Below, in pieces: positions 18,744 through 28,020 of a DNA stretch of 28,020 bases. The stretch comes from Cudoniella acicularis. Its lineage: Eukaryota; Ascomycota; Leotiomycetes; Helotiales; Helotiaceae. The translations under genes and the position numbers were made by a program. The first letter of the stretch is position 1, and each line of letters begins with the position of its first letter. The stretch covers positions 1 to 28,020 of the forward strand of contig JAAMPI010000694.1 of assembly GCA_013054445.1 (NCBI GenBank). Direction: 5' to 3'. Below the pieces are notes generated by a model that saw only the letters and a list, made by a program, of their open reading frames with translations, made no database searches and was not told the DNA's origin.

Positions 18744-19663
18744 GATGCGACGACAACCCCTAGACTTGAGGCACCTTTGGCATCTTTAAAGCTTTCGCTC
18801 CTCACATGTGGAATTTCCAGACCCATTCTCGTCCCAAGTATCTGAATTCAGCCGGCCACATCCGGTGGCTCGAACTGAGAACCAGCTCATCGGCGTCTCG
18901 TAAATCTACTCTGAGCGTCATCCGAAAGCATTCAATCGAGCTAAAAGCTTATCCAAGCCGCCGTCCAATTAACTTTCCTAATTCAAATCGGAGAAGTAAA
19001 ATTTGAGATATTATCCGTGATGTACTATGCCGATGGGAGATCGATCTTCCGTAGAGCATCAGGGGGGCAGGAGGGGTAATTTACCCGGTCCCGCACCTCC
19101 GGAGCGGCTCGAAAAAGCGGAGTTTTCATAACATGACAAAATCAATAGCCACGATACGGCTTGCTCCTCTTATGCAAGATACTTCTGAGCACACTGCTGA
19201 TGGAATGGTGCTGTCATCATTCGACTTGATAAAGTGTTAATATTAAAATCGAGAAACTCAGAAAAATCTGCATGCGTTACACAACTGTCGCGGACCAGGT
19301 AGATGAAGCATATAGGATGCGGGATAATCTTGCTCAACGCAGACAGCTAGAAAATAGCACCACTTGATGGAATTATTGACGAAATAGGCAGGTACGGTGG
19401 GGGTAATCATACAGGTACTTCTTTACTTCTGTTGAAATATTTTCTCACGATAGTAGAATAATTTTCGGGATCCCTCAACCTTGCTCAAAAGTCATAACGG
19501 AAAGACAATGGCAGTCAACGCAACATCGGAGACTTCTCGTGGGTTTGGTGGAAGGGGAGGGGAGGGAGAGTACTTGTCAGTTCCACGTATTCTTACAATT
19601 AGCCAACCCATAAATACAGCCACCTAGTATTCAAACAATTCTCTCCATCTTGCAGTTGTGCGA
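18744..19663. other. Intergenic stretch, no supported gene
   Basis: The start of this stretch is the esterase promoter (minus strand). A GC-rich patch (19070-19125, containing CCGGAGCGGCTCG) and a purine-rich patch (19545-19570) lie within otherwise unremarkable sequence. No coding frame supported. Confidence 0.5.
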
Positions 19664-20560
19664 TCATGCTTTGATCTGCGAAAGTGCATCGTTGACATCG
19701 AGGATATCCCACTTGTATGGATCAAGTCCCTTCGGATCGCCATTCGCACAGCTGTATTTGTACCAATCCTTTCTACCTTCGGGATCGTTTCGTCTTTTGA
19801 ATGTTTTCTTCAAATCTTCCCAGCCGCCAGCACCACCAGCATCCTCTGCGCAAGGGTGTCCCTAAATTCTGTGTTAGCCAGCTCGTATTAGACTTAGCAT
19901 ATTCTTACCTCGCCGGCCAAACAAACGACTTGTAGATCATCTGGAATATGCATCGCCCTTCGCATGGCGGGATCTGCACGACCGAGAAACGAAATCTCAT
20001 GATCCCAACTATCTCCATGATCATACTCGTAGGATACCTCGATCTTGCCCTTGTATTCATCGCTATCATATATATCTGCGAGTGTGTAGTCGGAGTCTTT
20101 TTTGATTTGGTCGGGGTCTGGATAGGCGTCTTTCATGTCGTCGTCCCACATCAAGGTGAGGATTTCTTTACCACGTCCAGTAAATGATTGCTGCGAAATC
20201 AATTGTTAGATATTTTCGGAAAGGCAGGTGGGTTGACTGACTTGGCCTTCTTCAAGAAGTTTTGAGACGCTAAAGGAGTACGCATGGCAACCAGCCCACC
20301 CAAACGCAGCCTGCAGAACATGATGCAGCTTTGCAAATGTTAAATCCGATGGAACGGAGAGAAGGCGAGTGATTACAGGATCGTCGCTGCAGGTCATGCG
20401 AACAAGGAGGAGGTAATTTTCGATTAAGGATTCCTGTGAAGCGGTCAACCGCTATGTTCGATTAACCGGGAGTATGCACCTTTGGTTTCTCGGGTTCTTC
20501 GGGTGCAGCCGCAGGGGAAACTTCTGTTTCCTCTTCCGGGCGTTTTGCTTGTTCCTTCAT
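19664..20560 (-). CDS. Plasmid pRiA4b ORF-3-like protein (MM3350 fold)
   Basis: Exons 5' to 3': 20560-20480, 20433-20242, 20190-19909, 19861-19664; 250 residues, all phases consistent; introns 46-51 nt with acceptors CACAG, CGCAG and TTTAG. The family signature is clear: LTFAKLHHVLQAAFGWAGCHAYSFSV, EVSYEYDHGDSWDHEISFLG, CLAGEGHPCAEDAGGAGGW, then DPYKWDILDVNDAL near the end. The family (PF07929) occurs on bacterial plasmids and widely in fungi; its function is unknown. The start chosen, MKEQAKRPEE, follows a Lys-rich segment. Upstream, another ATG at 20663-20661 opens MPKATKARATTRRG, whose frame would join this one if the A7 run at 20585-20591 (minus strand) lost one A. The longer form would carry a basic, nuclear-localisation-like N-terminus. 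Confidence 0.85.
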
Positions 20561-20584
20561 GACCTTTCCTTTAGTCTTGGATGG

Positions 20585-20663
20585 TTTTTTTAGCAGCGTT
20601 CGTGTCTTTAGAGGCTAAAGGACCGCGACGCGTCGTCGCACGTGCTTTGGTCGCTTTGGGCAT
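20585..20663 (-). other. Possible N-terminal extension in a shifted frame (A7 run)
   Basis: The ATG at 20663 begins MPKATKARATTRRGPLASKD, rich in basic residues, and reads into an A7 homopolymer (T7 on plus, 20585-20591). In its own frame it stops four codons later. Changing frame at A7 leads to KPSKTKGKV and directly into MKEQAKRPEE of the pRiA4b-like protein. It could be a sequencing length error, a polymorphism, or slippage. Confidence 0.4.
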
Positions 20664-20871
20664 AATTAGAGGGTCGTGAATGAAAGTGACGTTCTAATTT
20701 TTAGGCTTATTGCCCAGTTTAGGGGGGTTTGTTCAGTGTGATGTTGAAAGAGTTGAAATCGCCACAGTCGCGTTTTCTTTTTTGTTGACAGGAGACGCGT
20801 TGTTGGTTACGAGCCTGGGGCCCAAAGTCCGTGTTTTTAGCGAGCGCACACCTTACTTTTCTGGAATAAGT

Positions 20872-21245
20872 TACCCCCCCCAGTAGTGGGCACCCCCCTG
20901 TAGTGGGCACCCTCGCTTAGCTCACCGCAACAACACACACCACCCACAAAACTTTAAATAATTTAATCATTTTTAAATTAAAATCCCTCAAACTTTGGAG
21001 ACTCCTAGGACCCATCATGAAGCCCACTTACACCGAAGAAGACATCCAGAGAGCGCTAAATGCAATATCAAATGGCATGTCACAAAAAAAGGCGGGGTTA
21101 GAATTTGGTATACCACGCTCTACACTTCAGCACCGCATAAACGGCCATATTTCGAGGCAGGAAGCTCATATACCTTAGCAAAGGCTCTCTACGGTCCAAG
21201 AAGAGCGTCTAACGGAGTGGGTTTTAAGCCAGAAGCCGAGGGGGG
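20872..21245 (+). mobile_element. 5' fragment of a pogo/Fot1-like DNA transposon
   Basis: At 21017 ATG begins a transposase N-terminus: MKPTYTEEDIQRALNAISNG, then KKAGLEFGIPRSTLQHRING, the pipsqueak-type HTH found in pogo/Fot1 (Tc1/mariner superfamily) elements, then a CENP-B-like start QRLSTVQEERLTEWVL. A TAG at 21176-21178 interrupts the frame. The homology ends abruptly at about 21241-21245 (after SQKPRG), long before the DDE domain. Upstream, a C-run and two copies of GTAGTGGGCACCC (20883-20895, 20900-20912) look like the terminal/subterminal repeat, with a TA at 20872-20873 as the likely target. No matching 3' terminal repeat is seen downstream, so the element is truncated and inactive. 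Confidence 0.75.
20883..20912. repeat. Two 13-nt direct repeats in transposon end
   Basis: GTAGTGGGCACCC occurs at 20883-20895 and 20900-20912, separated by CCCT plus neighbouring C residues. The repeats sit at the outer end of the pogo/Fot1-like fragment and fit a terminal inverted repeat with an internal repeat for transposase binding. Confidence 0.6.
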
Positions 21246-22367
21246 TTTCTTTTGTTGTTGCTGCATTGAGATTGGTAGTGATGTGGGAGCGTTCTAGACT
21301 GAACATTTCTTCTTCATTGCCGCCGTTTGCCTACTAATGTCATTATTATATTGAAACTCGATGATTGCACAATGAATAAGGAGGGGGAAGAGGCAGGGAG
21401 AGGGAAGGCGTACTGCAAACTCAAAAGCGAATCCTAGCTCCACCATTGCTTTATCTTCGAAAAAGATTTCGTCTGCTATGCCGCCGGTGGTGTCTAAAGC
21501 TATTGCCGTGTAGATGGCATGGATCGCTTTGTGCACCATCTGCGCTCTTTGTCAACCTACTGATCCTATTCTCTAATTTTGGGCAAAAAGAGTTCATACC
21601 GTGCTCGCCGCTAACCACTGAACGTTCATCCTTTCCGACGAATTCAACCTCGCCGAACGCACAATCTCAAAATGTCTTGTGTTCAAGAAGCCGAAAATAC
21701 GCCATTGGAAAGAAGGAGTCCTTTCATATAACATCTCATCGTTATTCGTGAATGTCAGTCCTAGCGCATCCCCAGGCGCATCTTGATATGGAGCGGCTAG
21801 GTGTTCGGTCTCTATCATGAAGCCTAAATTGTAGTCGTATTTTGTGTGTAATTCTTCTATTATGTGGTTTCGGTCCCACTCGAAGGAGAGGTAGGGGTTC
21901 TTTTTGTGTTCTTCCAGATCGTTGGTTAGTAATCGGTAATGTGGAATTTCACGCCGGGGTCCGTTGAGGAGAGCATCGAACTGTTATTTCGTTATGAAAT
22001 TGATTTTTTAGAGACATGGATTGGGACTTACCCAAGGAAGAAGGTAGCTCAACATAAGCATCCTCGAAGCCAACCTCACAACCGGTTCCAAAATCCTCCA
22101 CATCTCATCATTATGTGCGGTCCAATACCCACTCCCATCAGCAAACGGATAGAGAAACTTCCTCGTAAAAGCAGGTTGTGCAGGCGAAAGCTCCCAACTT
22201 GGCCGATCAAACAAGGGAATGATATCATTTTGCAGATTTCCAGGCAAGATGTCTCGAATGCAGAGTGCATCCAAGTCTGCCAATTCGCGCGTTGTGAAGC
22301 CGTAGAGCTGTTGCTTTTGGTAGTCTTCGATTAGGTCGATTTCGCGGTTTTGCTCGATTTTTGACAT
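21175..22367 (-). CDS. Fungal zincin-like hypothetical protein, C-terminus replaced by transposon
   Basis: Exons 5' to 3': 22367-22032, 21980-21600, 21539-21414, 21330-21175; 332 residues, phases consistent; donors GTAAGT, GTATGA, GTACGC. Residues 1-112 carry YGFTTRELADLDALC, RKFLYPFADGSGYWTAHNDE and LASRMLMLSYLLPW; exon 2 continues FDALLNGPRREIP. This pattern belongs to a Pezizomycotina family of unknown function that, as I recall it, has an HELAHA zinc-peptidase-like motif followed by an acidic EPFFED segment. Here the corresponding site is MVHKAIHAIY (His 242, Lys 243, His 246): the catalytic Glu is replaced by Lys, while IFFEDKAMVELGFAFE follows normally. The last exon runs from GGNEEEMFSLERS into antisense sequence of the pogo/Fot1-like fragment (21175-21245) and ends there, so the natural C-terminus is lost. 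Likely non-functional or newly shaped. Confidence 0.7.
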
Positions 22368-22993
22368 GTAGGGTACGCGTTGTGACGTGGGCGTGAGGCC
22401 GCTTTTGTGACTGCCCGGTTTGGCGGCCGTATTTGGGGGCCCATGTTGTGGGTGATTGTTGGCTGGCAGCCATGATTAAAACCTGTCAGGAGGCGGGACA
22501 TATTTTCCTGTTTGCAGTAAGAGATTATTTTAGATTGATTCTCGAAGTTGGTGCTAAGGGGTGGGGTTGAGAACAAAGAGCTTTGTCTTGGAGATGCTAA
22601 AAGCGTAGGAATATTCTTCACTTGAAAAGAGCCTTTTTGGATCCAAGCTACAGACGGGTACCTGGGGACACAAACGAGAAACAAAGAGGTAACGATCGTT
22701 TCGTAATATATTTCGCGAATTGTGTTGCGCGGCAGTACTGGACTTTTTTTTATTGCGGGACATACTGTATTCCTAAAATTTCTGGTATTACAGAGAATGG
22801 AATTGTAATTATATAGAAGTTTTATAGTAATACCCAACCACTAGTTAGGCATTTCTTTGGATTTCATGAAGCGGTATTCATCGCGAGGGAGCCCGGGATG
22901 AGCACCGAAGAGGGGCCCGAGCCGAGAAAAAGAGCCGGAGCGGGAACCGGAGCGGGTACACTTCTAACCAAGAGATTGAATCTTGGAAATGGG
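22368..22993. other. Gene-free stretch upstream of zincin-like gene
   Basis: Promoter side of the minus-strand gene, then sequence with no supported coding region. At 22885-22960 lies a GC-rich patch of GAG/CCGGAGCGGG repeats (about 75 bp). The minus-strand frame 22331-22837 overlaps the true gene start and shows no recognisable protein. Confidence 0.45.
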
Positions 22994-22997
22994 ATTG

Positions 22998-23222
22998 TTT
23001 GTTGCACATCGCAATCTCATCTCGGTTTCTACGTTTTATAATCTCATTCTCGGACTCATAATTATAGCTGAACTTAAAACCATTTTCAAAAGCCCTGCTT
23101 GAAATTATCTGCGAAGACCCAGATGTTTCATCAGATAACGGGAAGCTATTACCACGAGCGTGAGTACCTTGTTCACTGAACATCGGTTATGAGATGAGTA
23201 TGAGATTGCGATGTGCAACAAA
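22998..23222. mobile_element. MITE-like element A, 225 bp with perfect 23-bp terminal inverted repeats
   Basis: TTTGTTGCACATCGCAATCT... at 22998-23020 is repeated exactly in inverse at 23200-23222. The element is flanked by ATTG on both sides (22994-22997 and 23223-23226), a plausible 4-bp target duplication. The interior shows no coding region of note. Size, termini and lack of genes fit a miniature inverted-repeat element. Confidence 0.65.
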
Positions 23223-23314
23223 ATTGACATTCATCACAAAGACAGGGGTACCGTAAGGTTGGGGGCGGATAGCAAGTGAATTGCAAGGTATGCGAGAGGA
23301 TCTGCCAACTACAA

Positions 23315-23567
23315 TTTGTTGCACTTCGCAATCTCACTCTCACTCTCACTCTTGGTCTTAATCTTAATTTTAGAGCCTTGGTATTATGAGTTAAACTTTC
23401 GGTCCTTTAGTAAGTTATAAGACACCAGGCAAGACTCGAGATCACAAGAAATTACTTTTGTATATGAGATGATTTTCATCTGAGACTCACACTTGCGACT
23501 TGAAGATAGAACTTATTCGGACCTTTTAAGTGTCCGAGAAAGATGTGAGATTGCGGCTTGCAACAAA
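23315..23567. mobile_element. MITE-like element B, 253 bp, related termini
   Basis: The left end (23315-23337) and the inverted right end (23545-23567) match each other at 20 of 23 positions and match element A's termini (TTTGTTGCA...CGCAATCTCA). No clear target duplication: the flanks are ACAA and ATCG. The interior differs from element A except for CTCACTCTCACTCT-type sequence, so it is an older or diverged family member. Confidence 0.6.
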
Positions 23568-25387
23568 ATCGATTCGTCGATGCTGCTCAAGGCCGCAAGG
23601 CGTAGCGAGCGAGGCACTTTCACTGTTCCACTATGAACCCGTAAGGATCTAGGACCAACTCAATCAATACACCCGAGATTACAACAAAAAGCTAGCACCT
23701 AGTAATTTCAATTATAAAATTACAGCTGGCAAGGAGGAGGGGGATTTGAATGCGCAATTAAAGTTTAAAACATAGCATTGCGATGGCCAGAAAGAGGTGC
23801 TAGTGGTGTTGACACAATGTGATTTCTGCCCAGTGTTCTGAATGTGAGTAAAACGTTCCTTCCTCTATCTTTAAAACCCCGTACTAACCTTATTTTCTAG
23901 GTCAAAGTGAAAAAGTAATTCAACTAAGTGTAGGTGAACAGCAGGAGTAGCTATGTCTCAAACCTTGAGAGGGTTGTGAGAGGGCCTGAGTAGTGACACT
24001 TACTCACCTTCGCGCCGGCAGCACGTCCAAAAATGTGAAGTTCCTGAAGCTTTCACTACTACTTGAGCTCCGGAAGAGCTTGTGGTACCAGGATAATGAC
24101 TTCTGCAAAAGCTCTTGACTTTTGGATTATACGGATTCGAACAAGAAACTAAGTTCAGAGCAAAAGAATATGATAAATTTCAAGCAATAGCAAGACACAT
24201 TCAAAACTCGCAACAGTCAAAAGGACTAGGGTATTTTTGATGAGCTCAAGGCAACCAAGATCGTTGTCAAGAGATTTATCAGCAAATAAGAATATAACAG
24301 CAGTGTATAGCAGCACAATCTGTCGAGGAGGTAAGCATTGCAATTCTTCTGAAATTTCTGACCACAGGCAAATTTGACGGCGACTTTCCCACTTGGATTT
24401 GAAGCCCTCGAGACCTCTCATCTTCCTCTCATCTCCACATGGATCCAACTCCAAGTAGCAGTTTTGCATTCCACCCTCTCGTGGTAACTCTGGCATCTCT
24501 GGCCTCTTAAATCTTTCGCCGGCTTAAAGAGGTCGAAAATTGGTCACGTGACTCCGACCAAATTCCTAACACCACGGTCGAAGACGAAGGATTGAATACA
24601 TTTTTAAGACGGATCTCGGGGTGTATGACTGTTGGGAAGAGACGATCGGATCGAAAGCAAAAATAAAATTGCTACGTCGTACCAACACAGTCGTGTCGGG
24701 TTGTCTCCACGCCCAGCATCACACTTTTCACCATCGGAAGTGAGCTCGTGATGCGTTGGGCAACCCCACAACTCGGGAAATGATGCTTCACCGCCGTCTA
24801 GATTCCATGCCAACAAGAAAGAGACGACGCATGATCGTGAATCGATTCTGTGATACGGAGTACAAAAGAACTGAGAAGATAGGATAATTGATGGTACAGC
24901 CGAGGTCTGACTTGAGACCTGAGAGTTTCTGCTGTTGCCCCTGGCGGTCTGGGATTCTGGAATTCTGGGATTCCGGTGTTGCATTGACGATGAGGGATTC
25001 GTGAACGGCTATCATCCGCAACAGTGACCACAACAATAAGCTTGGCCCCCAAACAGCACCATAATCATCATTGCGACCACATCTCCGGCCTACTCAGCGC
25101 ATGATCACTCACCTGGGTTGCCGTGGAACAGCTGCACCGACCCGATGCTTTTTGCACTGAAATATCTTACACAGCGTACCCGTGACAGGTGACGGTGGGT
25201 AGCCAAGAAAGCCAAGACGTCCCTATTTTGATTGCTGTCTCGGTCGCTTGGCTCACCGTCGCGTTTCGATCTCGAACTCCGGCCAGCCAAAGCCCACGGC
25301 CAGCTTCCCCTGCGCTCAGGCTTCACACTAACCTACCACTGCAGCTGACTTGTGGAGGTGGATCGTGGATGCGACCAAGACTTGATT
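23568..25387. other. Gene-poor stretch; orphan intron and transporter promoter
   Basis: No convincing gene. A well-formed intron lies at 23844-23900 (separate entry). A minus-strand frame at 24155-24496 (113 codons, hydrophobic C-terminus) has no recognisable features. A short tandem repeat of GGGATTCTGGAATTC type lies at 24947-24977. From about 25040 on, the sequence is the promoter and leader of the transporter gene. Confidence 0.4.
23844..23900 (+). other. Orphan spliceosomal intron signature
   Basis: GTGAGT donor, CGTACTAACC branch site and TTATTTTCTAG acceptor over 57 nt, all at ideal spacing for an ascomycete intron. The flanks lack a coding frame with an ATG: the best joined frame is open for about 25 codons and ends in TAG at the downstream side. 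It may belong to a spliced non-coding RNA or to a decayed gene. Confidence 0.45.
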
Positions 25388-27307
25388 ATGGCCGACTCTC
25401 CTCCTCTTCCTCAGAATAACAACTCCAGTTCTCCTGTGTCCTCTTCGCAATCCCCCCAACCGACCTTGCCGCAATTATCAACCTCTGACCTCTCCGAACA
25501 CTCCGACAACGACATTGGGGCTCCAGATGCCGCCGCAGCCCTTGCACAAATACATCTGCCAGATCATAGAATGGAGTCAGAGCCTTCAGGGCATAGGAGG
25601 CGGAGGAGCAGTCTCATGAATCCATTGGATGGCGGCGTACGAGGGAAATCGAAACGTTCATCACGATCGCCTACGAAGAGGAATAATATACAGGAGGAGC
25701 CGAAGCTGGTAGATGGGAGCATAGACAGCGATTCAAGGAGCGAGGATGTGGAATCGAAATTGGACGACCTGTCAGACGATGGATTGCAAGACGATGAAGA
25801 GACTGGGTTGACTGGGAAAGACAAGGACAGGAGGAGAAGGCGGCGGAGGAAGAATACGCTGCTGGATCAACGAATTGCACCAGGTATTACTATAACAGAG
25901 GAGGAGAAGAAAGAAGCAGATGTAAATGTGGTGAAGAATATTGTGATCAATGGCATATTGATCGGGCTGTGGTACCTGTTTTCGTTATCAATATCCATTG
26001 TGAGCATGCCCCCCATAGTCTTGATGCAATTGCTAACTTCTGCAGTACAACAAATGGATGTTCTCCTCCGACCACCTCAATTTCCGTTTCCCTCTTTTTA
26101 CGACATGTATGCATATGCTGGTCCAATTCTCTCTGTCCTCTCTCGTACTATACTTCCTCCCACAATTTCGGCCCAGATACGACTCAATTTCAAATCCTCA
26201 TAATACACATACAGCGGATTCGGATTCAACGCAGCATGAATTAGATTCGAAGAAACCTCTTATGACGCGTTGGTTCTATTTTACACGAATTGGGCCATGT
26301 GGGGCTGCAACGGGGCTTGATATTGGCTTGGGAAATACAAGTTTAAAATTTATTACGCTCACATTTTACAGTTTGTTTCCTGGGTTCATTCTCGAATTTC
26401 ATGCTAACTATTTCCAGCAATGTGCAAATCTTCCTCTTTAGCATTCGTGCTTCTTTTCGCCTTCCTTTTCCGACTCGAAACCCCATCGTGGCGACTCGTA
26501 CTTATAATAGCAACAATGACAATTGGTGTGGTGATGATGGTAGCAGGAGAGGTTGACTTTTCAGCCTTGGGATTCGTCCTGGTCATATCCGCTGCCTTCT
26601 TCTCCGGCTTCCGCTGGGGTCTCACGCAAATCCTCCTACTCAGAAACCCTGCAACCTCGAATCCATTTTCCTCAATCTTCTACCTCGCGCCTATTATGTT
26701 CCTGTCTCTTCTACTTCTCGCAATTCCAGCAGAAGGATTTCCTGCTCTTTTCGAGGGTCTTAGGATACTGATAGAAGCCAAGGGGCCTGTTCTTGGCCCT
26801 CTGCTTTTGCTTTTCCCGGGTTGTATAGCTTTCTGCATGACGGCTTCGGAATTCGCTTTGCTACAGCGTACCTCAGTTGTCACACTTTCAATTGCTGGAA
26901 TTTTCAAAGAAGTGGTTACGATTTCCGCAGCAGGAATTGTTTTCGGAGACACCTTAACACCAATTAACATTTCCGGCCTCTTCGTCACCATCGGTGCAAT
27001 CGCCGCATATAACTACATCAAAATCCGCAAGATGCGAGAAGATGCTCAAATAGAAGCACATAAACACCACTTGATCGAGAGAGGTGGGGGTAGTGGCAGT
27101 GAAGCGGATGGTGAATCTGAATCCGAGGAGGAAGAAGAGTGGAATACGATTGAAGGGACGATGGTCACAGCGGATGGGGATATAATACCCTCCCCGGGGT
27201 TTGTGAGGAAGAAAGGGGAGAACTCAAAACCGAGAGCGGGGTCAACGGAGAGGAGTAGGAGTGAACTTGCTGCTTTGGCAGCGAGTAAGCGGGAATTGAG
27301 CGATTGA
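25388..27307 (+). CDS. Triose-phosphate/nucleotide-sugar transporter family (SLC35C2/Ymd8-like)
   Basis: Exons 25388-25999, 26046-26370, 26418-27307; 608 residues; introns 46-47 nt with GCTAACT branch sites. I use the ATG at 25388 (MADSPPLPQ); the frame opens earlier only at a GTG. Residues 1-180 are a Ser/Pro-rich, then acidic/basic cytosolic region including RRRRRRKN. The membrane part starts near 181 (IVINGILIGLWYLFSLSISI) and follows the TPT/DMT fold with about ten helices: YNKWMFSSDHLNFRFPLF, GAATGLDIGLGNTSLKFITL, TMCKSSSLAFVLLFAFLF, then LSIAGIFKEVVTISAAGIVFGD and YNYIKI near the end. A hydrophilic tail from about 514 has an acidic run (SESEEEEEW). These match the SLC35C2/Ymd8 branch, Golgi or early secretory carriers; the substrate is not defined by sequence. 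Confidence 0.9.
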
Positions 27308-27760
27308 TCAACGGTGACGGCGTTTGCAACGAATACATAGGCAGACATTTGTATAATACTCAGCAGCAGCGCCAACTCAGCGAGAGCGTCCTGAGTTGTT
27401 TTTGATTGGGCTGGGAACGGAATGGGAATGTTGGTTGGTTGGCATACCCGGGGTCCCTTTGCATATATGGATATATGGGTGAAGGAGGAGAAAGAAAGAC
27501 ATTTACGGTAGTATTTTTCGATAGAAATGATGATATATCCGTTCAGCCACTTTTCCTTTTCTTTTATTTTCAGCCGCTACGCCGCTTAAGAATGGGGCGG
27601 ACAGCTTCTTGATTTTATTGTTTCTATGAATTGACAATCCTTTTCTCTCTATGTTTTTGTCTTAAGAAGAGTAAAGAGAAGTTTCTTTACACCTATGTAC
27701 ACTTCACGAGATATGTTCCTACTTTTTTTTGATCCCTCTCCCTCAGGGCCTTGTTCACCC
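27308..27760. other. 3' flank of transporter gene, no gene seen
   Basis: AT- and GT-rich sequence following the transporter stop. Several candidate AATAAA-like signals are imperfect and none stands out. No coding region supported. Confidence 0.4.
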
Positions 27761-27936
27761 CACCTCCCATTATCTCACTCCACCTCCTTCCCTTCCCTTT
27801 CTCTCTCCTAACCTCCCAGCCTTCTCTCCCTCTCTCCTCTCTCCTGGTAAATAGAAAGGAGGTATAAATACACCTACCCTCCCCCAAACTCAAGAACTTC
27901 TCTCAACGAGCAACACCGTTGTTAGTGGACAGCGGG
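27736..27936 (+). promoter_or_regulatory. CT-rich promoter with TATA box of a downstream gene
   Basis: A long pyrimidine tract (about 27736-27846, CCTCTCTCCTCTCTCC type) is followed by TATAAATA at 27863-27870 and a CAAG/CAAC-rich leader (27888-27915). CT tracts next to a TATA box are typical of strongly expressed fungal genes. The gene served would start close to the right edge of the window. Confidence 0.5.
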
Positions 27937-28020
27937 ATGCGAGCGTGAGTCCTGGAGGACTTCTTCATGCTGTGTGTGTGCGTTGTTTGCTTTACTTGTG
28001 CTGAATAATGCGAGTTTTAA
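27937..28020 (+). CDS. Possible first exon of a gene running off the window
   Basis: ATG at 27937 gives ATG CGA GC, followed at once by a GTGAGT donor at 27945, so the coding first exon may be just eight bases. It lies at a suitable distance after the TATA box at 27863. The rest, if real, is beyond base 28020, so the product cannot be named. It could equally be leader sequence with a 5'UTR intron. Confidence 0.25.

Noticed and set aside
24155..24496. 113-codon minus-strand frame with hydrophobic C-terminus
   Set aside because: No recognisable family, no convincing promoter or signal peptide; may be real but unsupported.
25105..25326. Minus-strand frame ending at a GTGAGT donor upstream of the transporter
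   Set aside because: It opens with GTG rather than ATG and I found no second exon with protein-like sequence.
1..28020. tRNA, rRNA or CRISPR features
   Set aside because: I scanned for B-box-like GGTTCGA sequences, rRNA landmarks and regularly spaced repeats and found none; a covariance-model search would be needed to exclude tRNAs fully.

Overview
The window reads as nuclear DNA of a filamentous ascomycete (Pezizomycotina). The short introns (about 46-98 nt, with GTAAGT/GTGAGT-like donors, CTAAC-type branch sites and pyrimidine-AG acceptors), the protein families and the pogo/Fot1-like transposase relic all fit. Several lineage-restricted families look most like those I know from Leotiomycetes (Helotiales), but that placement is inference from memory, not a search. 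I saw no tRNA, rRNA, CRISPR array or bacterial operon.

Layout. 1-730: end of a hypothetical plus-strand coding region with no visible start. 1611-2632 (+): 2EXR/F-box-like protein with a tiny first exon. 3627-4325 (+): hypothetical frame broken by two in-frame TAG codons. 5042-7508 (+): four-exon AAA+ ATPase. 7509-8855: AT-rich and gene-free. 8856-11607 (-): large multi-exon gene that appears to join a trypsin-like/GDCG domain to a DUF6594 membrane domain. 12032-13018 (+): divergent partner whose C-terminal membrane helix lies beyond an in-frame TAG. 14201-14575 (+) and 15661-15927 (-): small secreted proteins. 16636-18743 (-): secreted type-B carboxylesterase with a suspicious frame change. 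19664-20560 (-): pRiA4b ORF-3-like protein. About 20872-21245: 5' fragment of a pogo/Fot1-like transposon that now supplies the C-terminus of the gene at 21175-22367 (-), whose zincin-like motif is degenerate (HKAIH). 22368-25387: gene-poor block with two MITE-like elements and an orphan intron. 25388-27307 (+): triose-phosphate/nucleotide-sugar transporter family protein. 27700-28020: CT-rich, TATA-containing promoter of a gene running off the window.

The genes do not form one pathway. Housekeeping-like genes (AAA ATPase, SLC35-like transporter) sit among accessory genes. A recurring theme is in-frame TAG or TAA where a Gln codon would fit (3933, 4224, 13016, 13109, 21176, and 11674-11676 on the minus strand). 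C-to-T change at CpA, the RIP signature of ascomycetes, would produce this. The strongest candidate for something undescribed is the divergent pair at 8856-13132: a protease-like/DUF6594 fusion facing a second protein with a C-terminal membrane segment, with signs of decay in both.
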